From Tieghemiomyces parasiticus (lineage: Eukaryota > Kickxellomycota > Dimargaritomycetes > Dimargaritales > Dimargaritaceae): a stretch of 14,511 nt of DNA. Within the stretch, counting starts at the first letter, position 1. The number at the start of each line of letters is the position of its first letter. The DNA lies in the NCBI GenBank assembly GCA_027575765.1, contig JANBPT010001106.1, forward strand, positions 1 through 14,511, in the 5' to 3' direction. Below are positions 1 to 8,898 of this stretch, in pieces. The position numbers and the translations under genes were made by a program. Under the pieces are notes generated by a model. The model was given only the letters and a program-made list of their open reading frames with translations. It did not search any database and was not told the origin of the DNA.

Positions 1-1690
1 ACGGTAGAGCGGTAGGCCTGCGAGGGGGGGAGTAAGAGGCAAAGGAAGAAGTGTGATAAGATGGCCAACTGGTGTTGTACTGGAGTCCAGTGCACAACGG
101 AGGGGGGGGGTTAGCTGTTTGTCACAGTAAATAAAATGTTAAAGAGAAAGGGTTGTGCGTATCGTAAATTATACCTGCGTGCGGCAGTGCCTTTTATATT
201 GGGAGAAAGATCGGAATAGCTCATAGGCCAAGTTCCTCACAATTCGTTTCTGCTGGCTGGCTAATCAGAGTAACAACGCACGCAATTCTTCAGGCATGTT
301 GGTCTAAGAGCCCGGAGTAGTACACCGGGCCTGAGGTGTCAGGGTCAAGGAAGAACGGAGCAATACGGAAGATGAATTCTAGCAGAAATAATATTCGCCA
401 ATGGTGTACTCTCAAAACACGCTGATGAAGGCCGGTGTTCAGTGTATCCGCGCTGGTTGTGAGTGTGACCCCAAAGGAAGCGAGCCTTACGGTGCAAACC
501 GTTTCAGAATCTAACTGGTAGTATGAGCCTAGCGGAAGCTCTAGTGGCACCCCAACTGTCACCTATTCCGAAGGGCGCTCCTCCGAGGTGTCTCTCCGTT
601 TATCGGTTCGTCTTTTTTTGTGTAACTCGTGTTTAATGTGAATGGTCTCTCGACCTATATTGACAGTCGCAGTCTAGAGTATGGGCCAACCCCAATCTTT
701 CGGCCGGAAGAAGTACGGAGAGACTGGAGTCATCGGCAGACTGGTCCTACCACGGGAGCTACGGTGCCACCGCCTAGCTACCGCCCGTCCGGAGGAACCC
801 AATACTAGTTACAGAGATGACCCGAGGCCAAGCGTGCCGTAATCCTGCTTGACCCCGTACTACGCACTGCTGGCATTCGGTAGGCTACCCGCTCGGAGAA
901 ACTACATAGCCTAGCGGGAGTATAGGTAGCAGGAGAAGGGAAACTGTCGGTAGCCGACCACGCGTCGTAAGTCTCAGTGACTTTAGTTGGTAGGACACGA
1001 CGCCCACTCTTTAAACCATGCAAACGCCATTTCGAGAGTCTGCTCTCTATGCATCAAACGCTATACATGCTTTCCTACTGGGTGCTGGATGAATGGAGAG
1101 TAAAGAGTTGAACGTAATGGCTGTAGACCCCCGTTCGCCACGTCTCCCAATGAGCCATTGCATCTCTGCTGCACATCGTACATGAGCTCATACAGCCTAC
1201 CGCTCTCTGCAGACCGTACACAAACTGGCCCTTTTACAGTAGCCGAAGAGCGGGACCTATTATTTTCTTTCTCGCTCCTTCGACGACAGACTAGCCCCTC
1301 CCCCTCCTCCTTTCCTCCCCTAAATCTAATGGTCAACTCGGAACATACTATCTGCCGAACTGCGAGGGGACCGGTGAATACGACACGGCATCTGGGTGGA
1401 ATTATGAATTCGGCGTTTCCTGGGTCCTCGACCTTTACCTTCCTCCCCCCCGATATCCCTCCCGTCTTTTTGCCAAAGACTTTTCCTACTCTCTTCTTTA
1501 TCGGCCGGCCGGGTGCTCCCTCATTGAGCAGTATTGTTCCCGGACCACTCCCCTCTTCCCGCTGACGTGCCCAGCAGGGCCCTTTTTTCAAGCGAGCACT
1601 CGGGACCAGAAAGGTCATTCGCCTCACCTGGAGGGGAGAGGGGGGTGCCGTTACTTCGGTTAATATACCAATCTGCAGCTGTGTGCAGCA

Positions 1691-1710
1691 ATATATATCT
1701 ATATATATAA
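1691..1710 (+). promoter_or_regulatory. TA-rich tract, possible TATA region
   Basis: An alternating TA tract is followed within 10-60 bp by a strongly CT-rich stretch (about 1718-1767). That order is typical of fungal core promoters. The nearest plus-strand gene begins at 2133, so the call requires a leader of about 370 bp, probably with an intron starting at the GTAAGT at 1829. It may equally be a simple TA microsatellite; similar tracts occur at 4821-4834 and 11469-11482. Confidence 0.25.
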
Positions 1711-2021
1711 TGAACTCTCACTGCTCCTCCTGTCTTCCCGCTCTCCCATTCCCACTCTTCCTCCACACGCTCAATTTGACATTATTGTCATATTGATGAT
1801 TTAGATCCTACCATTAGCAACCATCCGTAAGTCGACAATGTGTGTAAATCATCCGTATTAAACCAACGCCGTGCGGTGTCTCATTCCATGTAGTTGCCGT
1901 GACTTCACGTTTTACGGCCACTAGCCAGTGCAGTAGACTCACGGTCCCAGCAGTACTGGCCAACTAAACTTAAGCGAATTCGTCTATTGTATATTGGCCT
2001 TCCGTATTACGCTTCACCCAG

Positions 2022-2040
2022 GCAATACTCCAGGTATTGC
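2022..2040. repeat. Inverted repeat upstream of first CxxS gene
   Basis: Arms GCAATAC (2022-2028) and GTATTGC (2034-2040) are perfect complements separated by five bases. It lies about 95 bp upstream of the ATG at 2133. It could be a dyad-symmetric binding site or a leader hairpin. Nothing identical is seen upstream of the paralogue at 4140. Confidence 0.35.
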
Positions 2041-2132
2041 TGGTCTATACCTGCGTCTCATCACTCCGCCACACGTACTGGTACCGTGGATCCAAGCGCA
2101 AGATCAACTGAAACCCACCCTGGCCCGCCAAC

Positions 2133-2669
2133 ATGAAGTACGCCACCACGTTGCTCGTCATTGCTCCTCTGCTCCTGGCAAACGTACTCGCCATGTCCGA
2201 GTCAGACATCGTCGATATGAAGGAAACCTTCAAGAAGGCCGATGACTACGCGTATAGCCCCGGTTTTTTTAACCTATGGTCGACCAAGATCCCAAAGGGT
2301 AAAGCTCTCCGGGTTATCCCCGAGAATGTTGGTGATTATCAAGCGGGCCAGTACGGTGAAAAACGACTATGGCTGATCTATGCGGAGGGATGTAAATTTA
2401 GTGCCAAATTTCTCAAAGAGGCGTGGTTTCCAAAGCTCGATAAGTACGATGGGGCCTACGCCTACGGACAGGTCAAGTGCCAGCTGAAGGGCAAGGGTCC
2501 CAACAACGACATTTGCGAAGAGAACAGCAGAAGTGGATACCCTACGGTTCTCATACGGGTTAAAGATGGGTGGGATGAGGTGACGCCCCAAGACAATGAG
2601 ACATTTCAACAGGTCCTGGATAATTATCTCAATAGCAAGGAGGTGTTGACTGGTACCCCGAAGGATTAA
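2133..2669 (+). CDS. Secreted PDI/thioredoxin-like protein, CKFS active site
   Basis: An intronless frame of 178 residues starts at an ATG in an acceptable context (CCAACATGA). Residues 1-20 form a signal peptide with a hydrophobic core and a small-residue end (VLA). Residues about 79-142 follow the thioredoxin-fold order of PDI a-domains. A beta strand (LWLIYA) leads to the active-site position, Cys87-Lys-Phe-Ser90. Next come a helix, YGQVKC (Cys116), Cys128, and GYPT at 135-138 with the expected cis-proline. CxxS in place of CxxC removes the resolving cysteine, so it is unlikely to be a dithiol oxidoreductase; ERp44 uses a similar CRFS motif to hold clients by mixed disulfides. There is no KDEL-type tail, so secretion is inferred. 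One N-glycosylation sequon sits at Asn155. It is paralogous to the gene at 4140. The physiological role is unknown. Confidence 0.85.
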   Translation: MKYATTLLVIAPLLLANVLAMSESDIVDMKETFKKADDYAYSPGFFNLWSTKIPKGKALRVIPENVGDYQAGQYGEKRLWLIYAEGCKFSAKFLKEAWFPKLDKYDGAYAYGQVKCQLKGKGPNNDICEENSRSGYPTVLIRVKDGWDEVTPQDNETFQQVLDNYLNSKEVLTGTPKD

Positions 2670-3798
2670 CCGCCCAGCTACCTCCCCAAGGGCCCATTGG
2701 CGCGATCCCACCCATTTATATCACCCCGTGACTTTGGATCTCGTACTTGCAGCTCCACTTAAACGACTGCCAGCCCTACGTTCTCGACTCCACATTTATC
2801 ACCTTGACTGGCATGCCATCACTATGTTTCATTTTTGCCACCTGCCGTTACTGTCAGCCCGTTTTACCATATATTTCACCTACTAACTTTCCTAGAGAAC
2901 CTTGGTACCAGCCGTAACGGCCCTCACCTGAACATGGTTCCATTTTATATTTTTGTCTCCATTCAGCGCTATTCGATATATAAATATATCACTGTGAGCC
3001 GTAGTTATCTACCTTGATGGTGGAAATAAGTGGCCGATACATGTTTCCCTGCGCAGCTCGGCCATTAGTTTGACTTAGGGCTGTACGTTTTGGGGCTCGG
3101 CTGAATACCAGTATTGGTTGCGGCCAACACCCCTATGCTAAACGACAGTCCCTTTAAGCTACCGAAAGCTGGTCAAGGGGGGACGAAAGGGATGGTCACG
3201 GCACAGGAATGACTCCGACAGCGCCAGGTATCGAATAGGGCGACATGACTGGCCCAGGGTGGCGAAAGACCGACAAAGACAGGTCGTGTCGCCGGCTCCA
3301 ATTCTCTACAAGGCCACTCTCTTCCTTCCTCCCCACTACACACACTCTCTCTCCCTTATCTTCCCCTCCCCACACTTAGCCGATCGACAGGACGAGACAT
3401 GCCCCCGGCGAACTTGGTCAACGAGGTGGAGAAAGACAGGGAGGAACGGATGGGAAAGAGAAACTGGACATTGGCTGGACTTCCCGGTACCCTCGTTGTG
3501 CTGCCTTCATTGAAGGTCGTCGCCCAATCTTTTCCTAGTCAACCCTCAACCCATCGACCTATACGCTGCCACTACATAGGGCGGTCTGCGATACGAAGCC
3601 ACCGGGGCGGAGCGAGCAGGCAGGGGGGGGGAGTGGTCTGGGACCCCGTGCTGCCTTTGTCCGGATGGGAAGGGGCAGGGCCCGCGGCGAGCCACCCCCC
3701 TCGCGAAGGGGAATTATGCCACCGGCAGCCTTTTCCCTTCCCTTTGGCCCGACCTTCCCTGTACCTTGACCCCCCCCCACCGTTCCCGGTCTCCTCTT
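2670..3798. other. Intergenic region between the paralogous secreted genes
   Basis: No gene is supported. It holds the 3' end of the first secreted gene; no clear AATAAA is visible just after the stop. A CT-rich stretch lies at about 3310-3375, a G run at 3623-3631 and a C run at 3770-3778. The open frame at 3399-3938 starts with ATG but encodes a Pro/Gly/Arg-rich product with no domain; it lies in homopolymer-rich DNA with the minus strand also open, so I do not call it. Confidence 0.5.
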
Positions 3799-3803
3799 TT
3801 ATG

Positions 3804-3890
3804 TATTTAAAGCCGATTGAAACCCCCCTCCTGCCCTACTCGCCGCCACAGTCCATTCCCTACCTCTCTACTACCTACTCCACCGCCGTA
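3804..3890 (+). promoter_or_regulatory. Candidate core promoter of second CxxS gene
   Basis: TATTTAA at 3804-3810 is followed by a CT-rich tract (about 3823-3890), the usual order of TATA box and start region in fungal promoters. The same TATTTAAA core occurs about 100 bp before the gene at 8899. The distance to the ATG at 4140 is over 330 bp, which fits only if the leader is long or contains the intron proposed at 3935-4107. Confidence 0.4.
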
Positions 3891-3934
3891 TATTGTGAAT
3901 ATTTCGCCAGTTGCCCTGTCTCCGACAATATAAC

Positions 3935-4107
3935 GTAGGTAACTGTTGGGTTCACTCGCCCGTCCATCTACTGTACCTTTTACGGTCCACGGAAAGCGTA
4001 CACGTGTACGGTCTAAATTGCAGCTTGTGTTGACCACGTCCCCGCCATATTGCTCCCCATTTTCTGAAAGCGCAGACATTTCCATACCCCTCGCTTTTTC
4101 AACCCAG
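3935..4107 (+). other. Possible 5'-UTR intron of second CxxS gene
   Basis: A GTAGGT donor at 3935 and a strong acceptor at 4106-4107 (pyrimidine run ending CCCAG) define a 173 bp interval, within the size range of the coding introns in this window. It lies between the proposed promoter and the ATG at 4140. An alternative acceptor ends at 4023. This is inferred from signals only. Confidence 0.35.
3997..4010. promoter_or_regulatory. 14-bp palindrome containing E-box CACGTG
   Basis: CGTACACGTGTACG is a perfect 14-base palindrome centred on CACGTG, the core recognised by fungal bHLH factors of the Cbf1/Pho4 type. It lies 130 bp upstream of the ATG of the second CxxS gene, inside the proposed 5'-UTR intron. 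I saw no other CACGTG in the window. Regulation by a bHLH protein is inference. Confidence 0.45.
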
Positions 4108-4139
4108 GTCGCCACCGTCCGATCCTTCGACACTTGATC

Positions 4140-4598
4140 ATGAAGGTCCTATCACATGCCCTCTCCTGCCTTGCACTGGTTACCCTGACCTGGGCTGACG
4201 CGGCACTGAACCCTATCTATGCGGAAGTTAGCGGGCTGGCTGGCGTAGAACATATTAACGTCAACAACTACCAGGCATTCTTTGACCGAAACGTTGGCAC
4301 CAAGACACAGTTGTGGACCATTTATCGGAAGCCCTGCTCCAACAGCGCGCTGCATCTAGAGACCTGGCAGAAGTTTGTCCGAGACACCTCGAATAATTAC
4401 ACGTACGGTCAGACTGAATGTCTGATGGACGAAACTGGCACGGTTAAGGATGAGTTCTGCCAAAAACACGAGCGTGGCGGTTATCCGACCATTCTCTTGC
4501 GCAAGGATAACGGCTGGGTGGAGGTGAAAGCACAATTGACGACAGATTTGTTTTCGGCCGCAATAACCACTGCTAAAACTACGGCAGCTTCACCCTAA
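4140..4598 (+). CDS. Secreted PDI/thioredoxin-like protein, CSNS active site
   Basis: An intronless frame of 152 residues. I take the ATG at 4140 as the start; the frame is open two codons upstream to a TTG, which is not a usual fungal start. Residues 1 to about 20 form a signal peptide. The thioredoxin-like part matches the protein at 2133: strand LWTIY, active-site position Cys66-Ser-Asn-Ser69, YGQTEC with Cys94, Cys107, then GYPT at 114-117 and NGWVEV. Cysteine spacing is 28 and 13 residues, against 29 and 12 in the paralogue. The resolving Cys is again Ser, so redox catalysis is doubtful. A sequon lies at Asn86. The C-terminus is Thr/Ala-rich with no ER-retrieval tail. It differs from its neighbour through most of its length, so the duplication is old. 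Function is unknown; roles in disulfide capture, cell wall or host interaction are open. Confidence 0.85.
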   Translation: MKVLSHALSCLALVTLTWADAALNPIYAEVSGLAGVEHINVNNYQAFFDRNVGTKTQLWTIYRKPCSNSALHLETWQKFVRDTSNNYTYGQTECLMDETGTVKDEFCQKHERGGYPTILLRKDNGWVEVKAQLTTDLFSAAITTAKTTAASP

Positions 4599-4978
4599 TG
4601 AAGGGGGTACCTAGAGCCATTGGCTTCTTCTTTATGCGTTATTTTATTTGCTTGCTTATTTATTTTACCCGACGGTGCCGTGGACGCTTCAAGCGGTAGG
4701 TGCTCGCATGCCATAGTCAATCCCTTTTTCCTGTAGTTATCCCGCGAGTTGACATGCTATGCCCTGCAAGGTCTATGCGATACAAATGGACGTGATATCA
4801 TTAGTTATCGAGCGAACCTTCTATATATAAAAAACCCAGCCCTCTATTACTACATCACCACGCAAATCCCTCGTCCGCCCTGCTACGATTAACAGGCAGG
4901 CGCTGGGCTCTGGAGCATGATGGAGTGCGGTCGAGCAGCTCATGGAGATTCAGTCGCTGTGGTAGTAGGGATAGTAGT
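4599..4978. other. Intergenic region between convergent gene ends
   Basis: This 380 bp gap separates the stop of the plus-strand CxxS gene from the stop of DUS1 on the minus strand. It holds a T-rich stretch (about 4633-4669) suited to plus-strand 3'-end formation, with AATAAA on the opposite strand. A TA/poly-A tract at 4821-4834 reads as a U-rich stretch on the DUS1 strand, about 145 bp past its stop. No gene seen. Confidence 0.5.
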
Positions 4979-7054
4979 TCAAGGGGCAGGAGGGCCCTTG
5001 GAGCGGTGTATTTCACAAATGGCGTCAGAATCCGTGGCCGTACTGTCGGCGACCGGCGACGATCGGAGGTCGTGCTCCCGGCAGCATCGCTTACAGCGGT
5101 GGTGCGGGCAGCGTACGGATTTGACGTTCCCGCAGTGCCGGCATTTGAGCTTGTTGCGGCGTGCGGCCTTGGCGTCGCTAGCCGACAAGGCGGATGGGCT
5201 GGGCACGACCACCGAGTCCGACACTGTTCCATTGAAGAGAGCAGGGACACCGTTGGCGTCCATTTTTTGGCGCTTACGGGAGTTGGTGGCAGCGGTAGCT
5301 GGGTCGACAACTGGAAAAAAGTTCCGTTATGCGGAATTGTTGGGAATCGACAGTGGAGACCGTATCGTGTAGGAGTATAGTTAGTGACGCACACTGGTAA
5401 ACTTGGCAGAACCGAACCTAATTCTAACGGCCTCGGTAGGATTGATTCATCAGCGTGGACGACGTCATGGCGCGGGATTGGGCCCTGCCCGATCTCCAAC
5501 AGCATAACCAGTCACGGGATCACAGGCGTGTAGGACTTACCTGCGAGGGTTTCGGGCGAAGGGCCGGCGGTGGGCGTGACAACCAAAGATGAAGGCGTGG
5601 GTTCGACAAACGCCGGTGGTGTCGCTGTAGCCGTGGTCACAGGACCTGGGCCCACGGCTGTGCTACCGGTGGGTCGCGGAACCGGGACGGGAACTGGGCG
5701 CTTTTTCGTACTAGTCTTGGGGTCGAACGGGGGCCGGATGTACGGCTGGGCGATCCAGTGGGGTAGGATGTAAAACCCGTCGGCGTCTTTAGGCGCTAGG
5801 TTGATGTTAAACGGCGGGGCCAGCTCGGCTTCGGCCTGGGCGGAGGGTACGTGAAGCAATCAAATGGTGAGAAGAAACACGGTCAGCTTTGGGCTAGCTT
5901 TCAGCAATGGTATAAGCGAGTCCACGCGAGAGGAGGGAGGGGACAACACCAACAGTCAACAGCACGATCCGGTCAAGGAGTCCCACATACCGACCAACGC
6001 CCAATATACATGTACAGCCCTTGGTACTAACCTTGAGTCGAGTGGTCAAATCCTGGACCATGCTCTCCATCTCCTCATGGGTGCGGGCCTTGGCTAGTCG
6101 ATCGCGGAGATCAGTGTGTAGCGGTAGGCTGGGCCTGAACAATTTGAAGAGGTGGGCCCGTATGTAGGCGAGGGCAGTGGGAGTCTCGCGGCAAATGGCC
6201 ATGTACTCGCCAGCCAGCTCGTAGGACGGCAGGTAGCGCCCGGCGAACAGAGCTGGGTTGTACAGGTTGCCCTCAGCCGACATGACGCCGACGACACCGG
6301 TCTGTTTGATGCAGGCCTCCATGTCTTCCGGGTATAAAATGTTCCCGTTAGCCACCACGGGGATACTGACGGCCTCACGGACCCGCCGGATCTTTTCCCA
6401 GTCGGCCAGGCCGGTCTTATGGCCGCGTTGTTCGCGGAGCCGACCGTGTACGGTGAGGAGCTGGCACCCGGCGGCCTCCAGCATGCGCGCGTAGGCTACG
6501 GTGCGCTCCACCTCTGGGAATACGCGGATCTTACAAGTGACCGGCACGTCCAAATGGGTGTGCAGGTTATTGACCATTCGCGCCACCAGGTCCCATTCCT
6601 CCATGAGGAACGAGCCGTAATGGCCCTTCTGGGCGATCCCCTGCGGGCACCCCAGGTTTAAGTCGACCGCGTCGCACTGGTCCTGGATGCGCAAGGCGGC
6701 CTGGAGTAGAAAATTGGGGTCGTTGGCGCAGAACTGGGCGATCAGCGGCCGGTCGGTGGCATTAGTCTGCCACTGTTCGGCAAAGTAGGTCTTGTTGTGC
6801 GTCTCGCTGAACAGCCGCGCGTGAATCATAGGTGTGTAACACACCTCGGCCCCGTAGCGCCGTGACAGGATTCGCCAGGCCAACTCGGACTGGTCCACCA
6901 TCGGCGCTAGGAAGTACCGCGACCGTTTGAGCACCTTCTCGTAGAACTCAAAGCCGCCCAGCTTGCGTGACGGGACCAGGGTAAGACTCGCCGGAACGTC
7001 ATCGATGACTCCTTGGTCGCTACGCTCGGCCGTGGTGGATGCGCAAGCGGCCAT
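4979..7054 (-). CDS. DUS1: tRNA-dihydrouridine synthase, Dus1 type
   Basis: A three-exon gene: 7054-6032, 5835-5541 and 5310-4979, encoding 549 residues. Dus1 enzymes reduce uridine to dihydrouridine at D-loop positions 16/17 of tRNA using FMN and NAD(P)H. The TIM-barrel domain spans about 45-300: FLAPM (48-52), NLGCPQ with the catalytic Cys136, CKIR (174-177), TVHGR (201-205), ANGN (235-238) and the SAEG segment (259-262). A helical domain follows, then PHWIAQPYIRP (366-376), seen in Dus1 homologues. A Pro/Thr-rich linker (about 385-438) leads to a basic patch (RKRQK) and a Cys-rich region (496-541: CxxC, Cys507, Cys512, CC 515-516, Cys538, His541) matching the C-terminal zinc-binding region of animal and fungal Dus1. 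Introns are phase 0 and phase 1 and restore frame exactly. I chose ATG 7054 because the upstream open frame lacks conserved residues. Confident. Confidence 0.95.
5311..5540 (-). other. DUS1 intron 2
   Basis: On the minus strand a GTAAGT donor begins at 5540 and a T6-CCAG acceptor ends at 5311. Phase 1 joining makes a Val codon and brings in the Cys-rich exon. If retained, translation adds nine residues after Ala439 and stops at 5512-5514, losing the zinc-binding region. Confidence 0.88.
5836..6031 (-). other. DUS1 intron 1
   Basis: On the minus strand a GTTAGT donor begins at 6031 and the acceptor (CGCCCAG) ends at 5836, 196 bp, phase 0. Splicing joins the helical domain to the conserved PHWIAQPYIRP segment. 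The donor departs from the GTAAGT seen elsewhere. Confidence 0.85.
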
Positions 7055-8795
7055 AGCTATCGGATGTGTGCGACTGTGGATAGAGTGAGTAAAAATGAAC
7101 GACGACGAAGACCGCCAATTCACGCGAAGCGGACGGGTGGGTACCGGGACGTAGCAAAAAGCGAGGCGACGGGCGGAAAAGAATCCGCGACCAGGGCACA
7201 TGAAGTTGCGAGCCTTGGACGGGTTACTTGATACGGTTCGAGTCGTTTGCAGTTGTCTGAGGCGCGACGCGAACAGCGCGTAAGGAAAGTAATGGGCGTT
7301 GATTGCAGAGCTACCCCGGGTCGCGATATCAAACGACCCGCTAGCAAATGTGCAGGTGCAACCAACGGCATCGGATTCCTCACAACCCAGGTCACCCCAC
7401 TGCTAGGGAGCTTCGGCAACTTAACTTTTTTTTTATTTTTCAAACCCCCACCTGTACGACCCTCACACTCGACCAAGTATAGGGTCCACACGCTCAGCCT
7501 GGCCAGTACAACCAATGGGAGGCAGCTAATTCGTAGAGGAGAGGGGGGACTTTGCAGCGAATGATGGAATAGAGACCATAGAATATTCTAAGGCGCCAGG
7601 CTGTCCAGTGGTGGTAGACTCGACTGAGAAACATTATAGCGCATGCTAATGCCACCCTCGCATCACACCGTCGTGGCTTTTTCGCCTACTTACCACTGAG
7701 TCTGTTAATAGACTGCCGATGGTTTTGCTGCACCGACCTGACAATGGGAGGAGGACATGGCATGTAACCGACGACACTTAACCCCGCTGTACGAGGCTGA
7801 TTTCGTCCTACACCAAGGCATCCACTTTGACCAGTAAAAGCAGACGAAGAATTATGGCCTGCACTACGTCCCCTCCACCTGGCTACCTTTATCGACCTCT
7901 ACTGGTAGGTCGCGGTGTGCGTATTATATCCGCGTGTACACACATTTTCCCTTCGTACCCCCTGTAACCCCATTCCGATCAGCCACTGGCGCCTCAACCA
8001 ACCCGCTTGACCGCCGAAATCAAAATGATTTCAGACCATATCCTGCCTGCCGTGCCTCCCGAGTATCGTTCAAGCGACCGCCTTGCAGGACCAGGGTCAC
8101 GGCCCCAACAGTGATAAGCCGGCGTACATTGAAGTGGCGGTCGAGCAACGTAGCTCTCTGGCCGAATCTGCGCGGGTCATTGATGCTCTGATTAGACAGG
8201 TATATCTAAATTCATACCAAGTGTAACGACTCCTCTATCAACGGGGCAGTGGTTTTCCGGCCAGAGATATTTTTAGGTGGTAGAATAGCATGTGGGATAA
8301 AGTCTGCAGTGTGAAGGAACGGTTACACCTTGGTTCAGGGATTGCTCATTCGGAAGGCCATTCTTCCTCTTCACTTCGTCCCTGCACAGAAGCGGTGGAT
8401 GTGGGCGGAAGGGCCTGGCGTTGGCGACCTGAAACGCTTCAAAAATAAAGAGATGCTAAATCATAGCTGGTGAATGGGGTGTAAAAGAAGTGCACTCGCT
8501 CTTATTTTTATCCGTCAACCAGAATTACATTTCAACTGGCCCGTCTGTCAGAGGATAGTACAAGACCCTGATTGGGATTCCCAGCGCTGCCTTGTCCCTC
8601 ATCCCCTGCTGCAGCTGATTCAACGGAGGGGAGGAGGAACTGTGGCGCCTGACGATATCCTTGGAAAGACAAAGTCGGGCTCCTTTCCCAGCCCCAGCCG
8701 TGTAGAATTACAAGGTTACAACCGATGATATAAAGGTTCGATCTTCCTTCTCCATTTTTAGCCCAGCACACCCGCCAAGCAAGTACCCAACCAAA
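7055..8795. other. Intergenic region between divergent DUS1 and F-box-like gene
   Basis: This 1.7 kb contains the DUS1 promoter side (minus strand) and the upstream region of the gene at 8899. A 9-T run lies around 7427-7435. No long ATG-initiated frame with a recognisable domain is present. The only coding-like signal is the patch at 7854-8473, listed separately. Confidence 0.45.
7854..8473 (+). other. Possible small spliced gene or gene relic
   Basis: A doubtful three-exon model: ATG at 7854 to 7904 (donor GTAGGT), 8089-8199 (acceptor CTTGCAG, donor GTATAT), 8390-8473 (acceptor after a pyrimidine tract ending GCACAG), 81 residues, all phases consistent. The middle exon encodes an amphipathic helix (SLAESARVIDALIRQ) that resembles by eye the helix before the SLP motif of Mediator subunit MED21. 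Neither the N-terminal nor the C-terminal MED21 parts are found. A competing model uses the acceptor at 7981-7982 and a second frame that ends at an in-frame TGA at about 8112. It may be noise, a decayed gene or an unrecognised small protein. Confidence 0.2.
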
Positions 8796-8803
8796 TATTT
8801 AAA
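8796..8803 (+). promoter_or_regulatory. TATA box of F-box-like gene
   Basis: TATTTAAA lies 96 bp upstream of the ATG at 8899, with a C/T-rich leader between. Position and sequence fit a fungal TATA element; the same core is at 3804. Confidence 0.5.
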
Positions 8804-8898
8804 CGCTAGAGGCTGCTTCACCAAGTCGGCCCCACTTGGTCTTGTCTCAATTCCATCAAAACTTAGTCGCCCTCCCTATTATTCTTTCCATCCCAACC

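Larger units (their letters stand above)
1..2132. other. Left flank without a supported gene
   Basis: No gene is supported here. Open frames on both strands (for example 290-562 and 1061-1627 on minus, 1158-1565 on plus) show no recognisable domain and mostly start at non-ATG codons. The pair near 1061-1627 overlap each other in low-complexity purine/pyrimidine-biased DNA. Visible structure includes G runs at 24-30 and 102-110, a C run near 1443-1451, a TA tract at 1691-1710 followed by a CT-rich stretch to about 1767, and a GTAAGT at 1829. The last three together resemble a fungal core promoter, leader and 5'-UTR donor for the gene at 2133, but that is only inference. Confidence 0.5.

Noticed and set aside
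290..562. 90-codon minus-strand frame with fairly protein-like composition
   Set aside because: It starts at GTG, has no ATG at a sensible place and no recognisable family; could be an exon but nothing supports it.
1061..1627. Long overlapping frames on both strands
   Set aside because: Both lie in purine/pyrimidine-skewed DNA with few stops, show no recognisable motif, and cannot both be real.
3399..3938. 179-codon ATG-initiated open frame on plus
   Set aside because: Product is Pro/Gly/Arg-rich with no domain, crosses G and C homopolymers, and the opposite strand is also open; likely a compositional frame over the upstream region of the gene at 4140.
4821..4834. TATA-like tract as a plus-strand promoter
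   Set aside because: It lies between convergent gene ends and no supported plus-strand gene follows; better read as a U-rich stretch 3' of DUS1.
4855..5505. 216-codon minus frame and two 151-codon plus frames
   Set aside because: These are shadows of DUS1 exon 3 and intron 2; the frame with the Cys-rich zinc-binding pattern is the real one.
7231..7252. tRNA T-arm-like GGTTCGAGTC
   Set aside because: The flanking bases do not form a five-base-pair T stem and no anticodon arm or acceptor stem is found.
7934..8191. 85-codon plus frame
   Set aside because: It starts at a non-ATG codon and has no recognisable motif; other frames in the same stretch look more coding-like.
8732..8748. GGTTCGAT resembling a tRNA B box
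   Set aside because: No T stem, no A box and no cloverleaf upstream.
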